Shown here: piece after piece, positions 1 to 6,431 of the stretch | How the letters are laid out: each line of letters starts with the position of its first letter | Position numbering within the stretch: position 1 is the first letter of the stretch | NCBI RefSeq assembly: GCF_013131805.1 | Contig: NZ_JABJRC010000016.1 | Span: 1-64,000, forward strand | Direction of reading: 5' to 3' | Source: Kribbella sandramycini | Lineage (GTDB): Bacteria > Actinomycetota > Actinomycetes > Propionibacteriales > Kribbellaceae | Length of the DNA: 64,000 nucleotides | Notes under the pieces: model-generated | Database searches by the model: none | What the model was told of the DNA's origin: nothing | What the model saw: the letters and a program-made list of their open reading frames with translations, nothing else | Translations under genes and position numbers: made by a program

Positions 1-103
1 TGTTCGCCTCGTCGGCCGCGCCGCTCAGGCGGATGTAGATCGAGGCGAGCGGGCGTCGGGACTGCAGCTTCGGGACGCCGTCGGCGTAGCGCGTAGGGGT
101 CAT
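1..103 (-). CDS. Serine recombinase/integrase, N-terminal fragment (runs off left edge)
   Basis: Reading leftward from an ATG at 103, an open frame of 34 codons continues past the window edge. Its residues 17-27 are RPLASIYIRLS, followed by GAADEAN. This matches the start of the catalytic domain of large serine recombinases, where a beta strand of the form (I/V)Y(I/V)R(L/V)S carries the nucleophilic serine. Here that would be the Ser of RLS. Family members cut and join att sites of phages and integrative elements. The gene starts only about 20 bp from the point where lpqB coding similarity begins, the usual place for an integrase next to its own att site. No strong Shine-Dalgarno sequence is seen. 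Only 34 residues are visible, so the family call rests on one motif plus context. Confidence 0.62.
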   Translation of the reverse strand, partial: MTPTRYADGVPKLQSRRPLASIYIRLSGAADEAN

Positions 104-135
104 GGTTACGCAGATTACCCGTTCATCTGGGGACG
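104..135. other. Putative attachment-site junction of an integrated element in lpqB
   Basis: This short stretch separates the start codon of the leftward integrase from the first residues that look like LpqB (GTATVTLNDAAG, from about base 130). The lpqB frame has a stop at 94-96 and no LpqB-like sequence upstream of it. The simplest reading is an attL or attR half-site: element DNA to the left and chromosomal lpqB to the right. The exact crossover dinucleotide cannot be seen without the other end of the element. Confidence 0.45.
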
Positions 136-1185
136 GCGACGGTCACGCTCAACGACGCGGCCGGACAGCTGCGCGACACCGAACGCCGGGCGCTCGCGGC
201 GCAGATCGTCTACACGCTCAACCAGATCAGTCTGCGCGTGCAGATCACCGTGAACGGCGCGCCGCTGCTACCCGAATCGCCGGAGGTGCTGCCGATCTCG
301 TTGTTCACCGAGTTCGACCCGGCGCCGTCCACCGGCCAGATGGCCAACCTGTACGGCCTGCAGGGCGGCAAGGTGCAGCGGATCGAGGGCCTCGACGACG
401 GCGCCGAGAACGCCGCCCGGCCGCTGACCACCAGCCCGCTCTACCAGCACCACGCGGAGTCCTTCGCGGTCAGCCTCCGGGCGGACTCCGGGGCCATCGT
501 CACGACGATCGGCGGCGAGCGGGTGGTCGCGTACGCGAAACTCGACTCGGAGGAGAACGGCAAGAACGAGCCGATCAAACAGATCGAGACCCAGGGCAAG
601 GTGCTGCGGCCCAGCTACGACTTCTCCGACAACCTCTGGATCCTGGACCGCGCCGACAGCGCGTCCCCGCGCCTCCGCGTCCGCACCAAGGACGGAACCG
701 TCGAGCAGGTGGACGCCGACTTCCGCGGCCAGCGCCCGCAGGCGATCCGGATGGCGCCGGACGGCGTCCGTGTGCTCCTGGTGATGAAGGCGGTCAAATC
801 CGGGCAGAACTCCGTCCAGACCGCCTCCATCCAGACCGACGACGAGAGCAAGAAGCTCAAACTCGCCCAGCTCCGCAACCTCGAGGTCCCGCTCACCGCG
901 ATCACCGACGCCGCCTGGTCCAAGAAGGGCATCCTGGTCGCCGGCGTCGCCGTCGGCAACAACAGCAGCGCCCCCTGGCTGGTCAACCCCGACGGCTCCA
1001 GCCTCCAGCTCCTCCCCGGCGCCACGGCCGAGTTCCCCATCAAAACCATCGCCTCCAACCCCAACGTCGACACCCTCCCCGTCTTCGGCGACACCGACAA
1101 CCACATCCACTGGCAGTCCCGAGACCTCACCTGGACCTCCCCCAACGACACCACCCGAGAAATAACCCCCACCTACCCCGGCTGA
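121..1185 (+). pseudogene. lpqB: LpqB family beta-propeller lipoprotein, 5'-truncated
   Basis: LpqB is a lipoprotein that works with the MtrAB two-component system in actinobacteria. It normally has a signal peptide and lipobox, a GerMN domain and a C-terminal beta-propeller. This remnant begins inside the GerMN domain (TATVTLNDAAGQLRDTER, then AAQIVYTLNQI and VTVNGAPLL-like sequence) and keeps what looks like the whole propeller up to the stop at 1185. The signal peptide and first half are missing, and the frame is closed by a stop at 94. A GTG at 238 could start a shorter product without export signal. Next downstream are comF and hpf, the order seen in mycobacteria and relatives, which supports the identity. 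Loss of the 5' part is best explained by insertion of the element whose integrase starts at 103. The missing part may lie at that element's far end. Confidence 0.72.
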
Positions 1186-1197
1186 CCCCCACCCCTG

Positions 1198-1320
1198 TTT
1201 GCTGGGCCCACCCACCCCTTTGCTGGGCCCACCCACCTGTTTGCTGGGCCCGCTAGGCCTGGTGTGGGTGGGCCAGCTGCAGGCGGTTGGCCCACCCACC
1301 CGCGGGTTGGCTGACCAGCC
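1198..1320. repeat. Dispersed intergenic repeat, copy A: 21-bp tandem units plus hairpin
   Basis: Between lpqB and comF, the unit TTTGCTGGGCCCACCCACC starts at 1198 and 1219, and a partial copy starts at 1240, giving a 21-bp period. It is followed by a perfect 10-bp inverted repeat, TGGGTGGGCC (1265-1274) and GGCCCACCCA (1289-1298). The 21 bases at 1279-1299 recur exactly at 60199-60219, where related GGGCCAGCCCAC tandem units also occur. No coding signal is seen here. The whole gap 1186-1582 consists of this repeat, a second 28-bp repeat and G-rich sequence. Confidence 0.8.
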
Positions 1321-1431
1321 AAACGCGGTGGTTCGGTGGGCGGGGTGCCGACGAGCGGGTAGAGGTCGGGGGACCGGGCGTGCCGAGTGCGAGGTGCGGC
1401 GCGTTTGCCGGCGGCTCGCGGACTATTACCC

Positions 1432-1505
1432 GTTCGTCGGCATGGGTGGGGCGTGGCTCGTTCGTCGGCGTGGGTGGGGCGCGGCTTGTTCGTCGGCACG
1501 GTGGG
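1432..1505. repeat. 28-bp tandem repeat upstream of comF
   Basis: Two full copies and a decayed third of a 28-bp unit beginning GTTCGTCGGC and continuing into GTGGGTGGGGCG start at 1432, 1460 and 1488. The unit is G-rich on the plus strand and unrelated to the 21-bp unit just upstream. It can be translated without stops in several frames, which produces apparent but unsupported N-terminal extensions of comF. Confidence 0.75.
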
Positions 1506-1520
1506 CTCGGCGTGGGTGGG

Positions 1521-1529
1521 TTATCCACA
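1521..1529 (+). promoter_or_regulatory. Perfect DnaA-box sequence TTATCCACA
   Basis: TTATCCACA matches the classical 9-bp DnaA box and stands out as A/T-rich in a very G-rich stretch 54 bp before the comF start. Only one box is seen and no dnaA or dnaN is nearby, so this is not an origin. It could be a DnaA titration or regulatory site, or chance. Confidence 0.3.
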
Positions 1530-1582
1530 GGTCGGGTGGGAGGTGGTTGCGGGGGCGGGGGACGGGTGGGGAGGGTTGGGGG

Positions 1583-2260
1583 GTGTGGGATGCGGTGGTG
1601 GATTTGGTGGTGGGTGGGGGGTGTGTGGGGTGTGGGAAGGCGGGGGTTGGGGTTTGTCGGGGGTGTCGGGGGGAGTTGGCGGGGGCGCGGGGGTTCTGGG
1701 TGCGGGAGCGGCCGCTTGGGGTGGCGCCGGTGGTGGCTGGGGTGGTTTACGGGGATCCGGTGCGCGGGGTGGTGGTAGCTCATAAGGAGCGCGGGCGGTA
1801 TGGGTTGGCTCGGGTGTTGGGTGGGGTGCTGGCGGGGGCTGTGAGGCGGGTTCTGGGCGAGCGGGCGGGGGTTTGGGTGGTGCCGGTGCCTTCGCGGGCG
1901 GCGACCGTACGGCGGCGCGGGCATGATCCGTTGCGGCGGGTGGCCCGGGCGGCGGTGCGGGAGTTGCGGCGGCAGGGGGTGGCGGCTCGGGTGGCGCCGG
2001 CGTTGCGGGTGACGCGGCGGGTTCAGGACCAGGCGGAGCTGTCGGCGGCGGCCCGGATGGCCAACCTGGACGGGGCTTTCGCGGTCCGTTCGCGCTGGGC
2101 TGAAACGCTGACGGATCAACCGATCGTGGTGGTCGACGATGTGATGACGACCGGTTCCACGCTCAGCGAGGCGTGCCGCGCCTTGGAATCACGGGGAATT
2201 CCGGTGCTCGGCTGTGCCGTGGTGGCCGCGACCCGGCTGCGGCTGTCGTCTGGTTCATGA
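1583..2260 (+). CDS. comF: ComF family phosphoribosyltransferase-like protein
   Basis: The product is 225 residues from a GTG at 1583, chosen because it places the N-terminal zinc knuckle (Cys14, Cys17, Cys25, Cys28 in CVGCG and CRGC) at the usual distance from the start. The frame upstream is only repeat DNA. The C-terminal half is a type I phosphoribosyltransferase fold with a PRPP-binding loop, VVVDDVMTTGST. In naturally competent bacteria ComF acts in DNA uptake; its job in actinobacteria is not well defined. It sits between lpqB and hpf as in mycobacteria. The 5' half is extraordinarily G-rich, with long G runs and many GGG and GTG codons, unlike hpf downstream. Confidence 0.85.
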   Translation: MWDAVVDLVVGGGCVGCGKAGVGVCRGCRGELAGARGFWVRERPLGVAPVVAGVVYGDPVRGVVVAHKERGRYGLARVLGGVLAGAVRRVLGERAGVWVVPVPSRAATVRRRGHDPLRRVARAAVRELRRQGVAARVAPALRVTRRVQDQAELSAAARMANLDGAFAVRSRWAETLTDQPIVVVDDVMTTGSTLSEACRALESRGIPVLGCAVVAATRLRLSSGS

Positions 2261-2509
2261 GAACTTCCCTACCGGTTTTCGCCGAAGCCGACTAGCGTTG
2301 GCCTATGACACCCGCACGGGCTTGTCGGGCAGTGATGTGGAGCAGGACCGGATCAGCCGGATTCCTTTCCACCGGCTCCGACCGGCCGGGCCGCGGGTGT
2401 CTGTCGTTTCGGGCGCCCCGTGTCCAATTACCGGCATCAAGGAGTTGATGGTCCGAGCTTTCGGGGGACCGGAGACGTAACAAGAAGTCGCCGATCGATG
2501 GAGGTTTCC

Positions 2510-3133
2510 GTGGACGTCGTTGTCAAGGGTCATCACTGCGAGGTCAGTGACCGCTTCCGGCAGTACGTCGAGGAAAAACTCGAGCGAATCGAGAAGGTCG
2601 ATCACCGGGTACTGCGGTGCGAGGTGGAAGTCAGCCAGGAGAAGAACCCGCGACAGCACGATCGTGCGATGCGTGTCGAGCTCACCATGTACACCAAGGG
2701 TCCGGTGGTCCGCGCGGAGGCGTGCGGCGAGACCAAGCAGGCCGCGTTCGACGTCTGCCTGGACCGGCTGCGGGCCCAGGTCCGCAAGGCGGCCGACCGG
2801 CGCCGGGTGCACCGCGGTGAGCGCGCGCCGGAGGGCCTGCGGCAGGTGAACGTGAAGCAGCCGCTGAACGGCGCCGCACCGGTGGAGGAGCCGGCCGCCG
2901 AGGACGAGGTGGCCACGTACAAATTCGGCTCGCTGACGGTCACGGGCGACGGCCCGCTGGTCATGCGCGAGAAGACGCACACCGCCAAGCCGATGTCCCT
3001 TGACCAGGCTCTGTACGAGCTGGAGCTGGTCGGGCACGACTTCTACCTGTTCGTCGATGCCGACGACAACCAACCGAGCGTCGTCTACCGGCGCCGCGGC
3101 TACGACTACGGCGTGATCCGCCTGGCCGTCTGA
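2510..3133 (+). CDS. hpf: Ribosome hibernation promoting factor, long form
   Basis: This 207-residue cytoplasmic protein binds the 30S decoding centre and dimerises 70S ribosomes into inactive 100S particles in stationary phase. The N-terminal S30AE domain (about 1-100) starts with VDVVVKGHHCEVSDRF, and a linker leads to the C-terminal dimerisation domain (about 150-205), which contains MSLDQALYELELVGHDFYLF. The GTG at 2510 is preferred over an in-frame ATG at 2498 because the GGAGG at 2500-2504 is well spaced for it and family members begin at this point. It follows comF as in mycobacteria, but a 249-bp gap with no recognised feature suggests its own promoter. A strong terminator follows. 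Confidence 0.95.
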   Translation: MDVVVKGHHCEVSDRFRQYVEEKLERIEKVDHRVLRCEVEVSQEKNPRQHDRAMRVELTMYTKGPVVRAEACGETKQAAFDVCLDRLRAQVRKAADRRRVHRGERAPEGLRQVNVKQPLNGAAPVEEPAAEDEVATYKFGSLTVTGDGPLVMREKTHTAKPMSLDQALYELELVGHDFYLFVDADDNQPSVVYRRRGYDYGVIRLAV

Positions 3134-3145
3134 CCGACAACAAAC

Positions 3146-3179
3146 AGCGGGGCCGGGCAATCAGCCCGGCCCCGCTTTT
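3146..3179 (+). terminator. Rho-independent terminator after hpf
   Basis: A perfect 13-bp stem, AGCGGGGCCGGGC (3146-3158) and its complement (3164-3176), encloses a 5-base loop and is followed by a short T run. It lies between the convergent hpf and trypsin genes and may serve both. Confidence 0.9.
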
Positions 3180-3198
3180 CCTTCCCCTGTGAAGGTCC

Positions 3199-3999
3199 CT
3201 AACCGATCTGCTCCTGCAGGGTGGCGGCGTACGTCGCGACCTCGGCGTAGACGCCCGGGTTACCGGCGTCCGCGCACCCGACGCCCCAGGAGACGACGCC
3301 GAACAGGCGGCCGTTCAGGACGAGCGGGCCGCCGGAGTCGCCCTGGCAGGAGTCCTTGCCGCCCTGCTCGAAGCCGCCGCAGATCTCGTCCGGCCCGGAG
3401 AAGCCCTCGTCCGCGTAGGCCTTGGCGCAGTACTCGTCACCGAGCACCGGCGCGTCCACCTTCTGGAAGGTGTCCTTCGGGCCGCTGCCCTCGGTCTCAC
3501 CCCAGCCGTAGACGACCGCCGCGGCGCCGACCTTGTCGGCCGCTGCCTCCGTCTCCAGCGGCAGCGTCGGTACGCCGGTGAACGGCGTCGCCAGCGTCAG
3601 GACGGCGACGTCGTGGCCGGCCTTCTGTCCGTAGTCCGGGTGGATCCAGACGCTGCTGATCTTCGACTTCTTGCCGCCGGGATCCGTGAGGACATCGAGC
3701 CCCTGGATCGCCGTGAACGTCGCGACGTCGTAGCCGCTCACGCAGTGCGCCGCGGTGACGAGCTTGTCGGCCTTGACCAGCGTCGAACCGCACCACTGAC
3801 CGCTGGGTGAGGGGGAGCCGCTGTTGTTCAGCGCGACCGCCCACGGCGTGTCGGCGGTGTTCGCCTTCTCGCCGCCGACGATCCGGGTCTTCGGGCCGTC
3901 CGGCGAGGGGGCCGCGGTCGCGGTCACCGCGCCCAGGGACGCGGCCAGCACGGCGCCGGCGGCCACCAGGACGCGCACCAGCTGAAGTCTTCCTGTCAT
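3199..3999 (-). CDS. Secreted trypsin-like serine protease (S1 family)
   Basis: The 266-residue preproprotein has an N-terminal signal peptide (about 1-30, ending ATAA), a short propeptide and the mature N-terminus IVGG at 40-43. The catalytic triad is visible: His85 in TAAHC, Asp130 in GHDVAVL and Ser222 in GDSGGP. Asp216, six residues before the serine, is the S1 pocket aspartate that gives trypsin-type Arg/Lys specificity. Cysteine pairs of the fold are present. It is an extracellular endopeptidase. The gene is convergent with hpf and lies downstream of the lipoprotein gene at 4115, separated by 115 bp, so it probably has its own promoter. The annotated length is typical of Streptomyces trypsins. 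Confidence 0.95.
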   Translation of the reverse strand: MTGRLQLVRVLVAAGAVLAASLGAVTATAAPSPDGPKTRIVGGEKANTADTPWAVALNNSGSPSPSGQWCGSTLVKADKLVTAAHCVSGYDVATFTAIQGLDVLTDPGGKKSKISSVWIHPDYGQKAGHDVAVLTLATPFTGVPTLPLETEAAADKVGAAAVVYGWGETEGSGPKDTFQKVDAPVLGDEYCAKAYADEGFSGPDEICGGFEQGGKDSCQGDSGGPLVLNGRLFGVVSWGVGCADAGNPGVYAEVATYAATLQEQIG

Positions 4000-4114
4000 G
4001 CCTCACACTCCAGGGGTCATTGGCCGTGCGGGCGGCACGGCCTGACCGAAGACTCTCCCGGCTACCCGGGGTAGCGCACCTCTCACTTGCGGTAATACCG
4101 AAGTTATGACCTGC

Positions 4115-4897
4115 TCAGAGGCCCATCGCCTTCCCATCCAGGGTGTCCGCCGCCGGCGGCGCCTTCGGCGCGGTCAGCCGGTTGAAATCGCTGAACCGGA
4201 GCGCCTCGCCGCCGCTCTCCATCTGCACCGGCTGAGCGGTCCGGCGATCCACCCACAGCGTTCCCTCGCCGTCGTTCAGGCCGATCGCCGGGACACCGTC
4301 CACGGTCTTCGCGGCCGTCTTGGTCAGCTTCCCGCTGGGCACGAACACCCCGGCGATGAAGGTGTCCCGGGTGGCCAGCTCGACCAGCGCCTGGAAGCCG
4401 CTGTCCTTGGGCTGGCTCAGCTTGATCCACTTGTCGCTCATCAGCTTGACCATCACCTCGGTCTCGGCCGCGCTGACCTTGTCCTCCTTGGCCATCTGCC
4501 GGACGGCCTTCTCGGTCATCTGCAGATAGACGGTCTTGCCGAGCACGATGATCCGGGTGGGCACCCCGGCGGTCGTGAACAGACCCTGACCACCGGTCTT
4601 GGTGAGGTGGACGTCGATCGACGTCTTGCCCTCGGCATCGACGAACGAGCCGCGGACGCGGAAGCTGCTGCTCGTCTGCGCGACGCCCTTGGCCTTGGCG
4701 AACAGCGCCGGGGCGGCGAGCGTGGACAGGTCCGGCGTCGTGGGGGTCGGGGTGGGAGTCGGCGTCGGCGTGCTTGCGGACGCCGGCGGCGGGGTGGACG
4801 GCTGGTTGCCCGCGGCCGAGTCGCCGCTGCCGCAGCCGACGGCCGCGGTCGCGATCAGCAGGCCGGCGGCAGTGCTGCGAATCCAGGGGAAGGACAT
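4115..4897 (-). CDS. LppX/LprAFG-like lipoprotein
   Basis: The 260-residue product starts at an ATG at 4897 with a signal sequence and lipobox ending in ATAAVGC, so it should be a cell-surface lipoprotein. A Pro/Thr-rich spacer (about 35-55, including repeated PT dipeptides) follows. The remainder resembles the LppX_LprAFG fold of mycobacterial lipid carriers, a half-barrel with a hydrophobic pocket: beta-rich segments such as SFRVRGSF, TSIDVHLTKTGGQGLF and GTLWVDRRTAQPVQME. The ligand cannot be told from sequence. It is divergent from the SARP-like gene at 5082 and shares a 184-bp intergenic region with it. That position raises the possibility of co-regulation with the regulator array. A longer upstream frame exists but has no signal peptide. 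Confidence 0.8.
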   Translation of the reverse strand: MSFPWIRSTAAGLLIATAAVGCGSGDSAAGNQPSTPPPASASTPTPTPTPTPTTPDLSTLAAPALFAKAKGVAQTSSSFRVRGSFVDAEGKTSIDVHLTKTGGQGLFTTAGVPTRIIVLGKTVYLQMTEKAVRQMAKEDKVSAAETEVMVKLMSDKWIKLSQPKDSGFQALVELATRDTFIAGVFVPSGKLTKTAAKTVDGVPAIGLNDGEGTLWVDRRTAQPVQMESGGEALRFSDFNRLTAPKAPPAADTLDGKAMGL

Positions 4898-4980
4898 GGT
4901 GTGCTCTCTTTCCGGTGCACCGCCCGATCGGTCGGTGTTCTGGTAAAGACCATTACTCATCGCAGTCTGCGCTCGCTGCG

Positions 4981-5051
4981 GTCCGACTGCCGTCCACTGC
5001 GCTCCCACTGCCGTCCAGTGGTCTGCTGTGGTCCGACCGGCTGGATAGAAT
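4981..5051 (+). promoter_or_regulatory. Phased direct repeats and -10-like element before the SARP array
   Basis: Related octamers occur at 4981 (GTCCGACT), 4992 (GTCCACTG), 5003 (TCCCACTG) and 5013 (GTCCAGTG), steps of 11, 11 and 10 bp. A further GTCCGAC lies at 5031. The 11-mer ACTGCCGTCCA is repeated exactly at 4986 and 5007. A TAGAAT at 5046-5051 looks like a -10 box and has no good -35, the typical layout of a promoter activated by a SARP bound to direct repeats on one helix face. Binding is inferred, not shown. Confidence 0.5.
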
Positions 5052-5081
5052 CCGGCGACGGTTCGGGTTCGGGAGGCCGGG

Positions 5082-6431
5082 GTGGACGACGCAGTGCGGT
5101 TCGAGCTCCTCGGACCGCTCCGGGCGCGCCGTGGCTCGGCTGAGATCGACCTCGGGCCGGCTCGGCAGCAGGCGGTCCTCGCGGCCCTGCTGCTCGCCGC
5201 GAACGACCCACTGCCGGCCACCGAGATCGTCGACCAGGTGTGGGGCTCCGACCCACCCGAGAACGGCGCCAACGTCGTCCAGAAGTACGTCGCTGGGCTG
5301 CGACGCGTCCTGGAGCCGGAGCGGACGCCGCGCGCCGCTGCACAGACTCTGACGTTGACACCTACCGGCTACCGGCTCACGGTCTCTCCGGGCGGCTCGG
5401 ACCTCGGCGAGTTCACCAGCCGCGTACAGCAGGTCCAAGCGCTCCGGGCGCTCGGTCGGTGTGTCGAGGCCGCCGCAGAGGTCCGCAGCGCGCTCGCGCT
5501 GTGGCGGGCCGAGCCGCTGGCCGGTCTGCCGGGTGGCTACTTCGACGCCGTCCGTGCTCAGCTGGCCGAGAGCCGTGCCGACGCGTTGCAGGAGTGGGCT
5601 GAGCTGGAGCTCGAGCAGGGGCACGAGGCGACCTTGCTGCCGGAGCTGACGCGGCTGATCGCCGAGTACCCGGACCGCCAGCGCCTCCGCGCCGCCCAGG
5701 TCGTGGCGCTCTACCGCACCGGCAGGCAGGCCGAGGCGCACATGTCGTACCAGGAAGCGTTGCAGCTGAGTGGTGGTCGCCCAGGCCCTGAGCTGCAGGG
5801 TGCATACGCGCAGTTGCTCCACAAGGCCCAGCCGCCGGCTGAGCGGGTGGTCGACGAAGTGCGCCCTTTCGGGCAGCCTCCGCCGGTCTGGCAGCCGCTT
5901 CGGCTGCAGGACCGGCTCCTGAAGGTGGCGGCCGTGCTCGTGCCGCCAGTCACCGGCGGCCTCGGCTGTGGGCCGATGATGGCCGTGCTCGCCGTCCGAC
6001 GCCGGAGCTGGCGGTTGGCCTTGGCTGCGGTCGGCTACCTGGTGCTGTCGTTCGCTGGTCCCATCGTGATCGGCGAGAGCGAGACCGACGAGTTCAGGCC
6101 GATCGACGGGGTCATGGTGACGCTGTGGGTGCTGACCATGCTGGTGTGCAGCCTGCACGCGGCCTGGCTCGTTCCGGCGCGCCAGAGCCCGCGGCCCGTC
6201 CAGGTGCTGGTCGACCTGAACAGCGCGCCGCTGGCGGTGCTGCGTACCCTGCCTGGTGTCCCACCGGAACATGCGGCGCTGATCATCGCCGAACGCAATC
6301 ACCGTGGCCCGTTCCGCTCGTTGGAGGATGTGGCTGCGCGTGGCGTGTTCTCATGGCCGTTACCGCGGCCGATCGCTGACGTCGTACTAGTTGTGCCTGT
6401 CGAGGACGCCCCCAAGGAGGAGCGCCGGTGA
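5082..6431 (+). CDS. Membrane-bound SARP/BTAD regulator with C-terminal helix-hairpin-helix, paralogue 1
   Basis: The 449-residue protein has an unusual domain order. Residues 5-100 form an OmpR/SARP winged helix (FELLGPLRARRG, then NVVQKYVAGLRRVLEP as the recognition-helix region). Residues 107-250 form a bacterial transcriptional activation domain of TPR-like helices. Three hydrophobic segments follow at about 280-305, 309-330 and 343-363. Residues 377-420 are a ComEA-like helix-hairpin-helix (VDLNSAPLAVLRTLPGVPP, then AALIIAERN). SARPs are normally soluble activators of biosynthetic clusters, and HhH modules bind DNA non-specifically. An odd number of membrane spans would put the two ends on opposite sides; three is only a hydropathy estimate. 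The GTG start follows GGGAGG. Its stop overlaps the next start as GTGA. Confidence 0.8.
   Translation: MDDAVRFELLGPLRARRGSAEIDLGPARQQAVLAALLLAANDPLPATEIVDQVWGSDPPENGANVVQKYVAGLRRVLEPERTPRAAAQTLTLTPTGYRLTVSPGGSDLGEFTSRVQQVQALRALGRCVEAAAEVRSALALWRAEPLAGLPGGYFDAVRAQLAESRADALQEWAELELEQGHEATLLPELTRLIAEYPDRQRLRAAQVVALYRTGRQAEAHMSYQEALQLSGGRPGPELQGAYAQLLHKAQPPAERVVDEVRPFGQPPPVWQPLRLQDRLLKVAAVLVPPVTGGLGCGPMMAVLAVRRRSWRLALAAVGYLVLSFAGPIVIGESETDEFRPIDGVMVTLWVLTMLVCSLHAAWLVPARQSPRPVQVLVDLNSAPLAVLRTLPGVPPEHAALIIAERNHRGPFRSLEDVAARGVFSWPLPRPIADVVLVVPVEDAPKEERR

Noticed and set aside
1521-1529. Chromosomal origin of replication
   Set aside because: Only a single DnaA box is present, without box clusters or dnaA/dnaN/gyrB neighbours.
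1199-1582. N-terminal extension of ComF
   Set aside because: The extra 128 residues come from the 21-bp and 28-bp repeats; the zinc knuckle places the true start at 1583.
4898-5272. Long N-terminal extension of the lipoprotein
   Set aside because: It would cover the regulatory repeats and the divergent SARP-like gene start. The signal peptide with lipobox begins at 4897.
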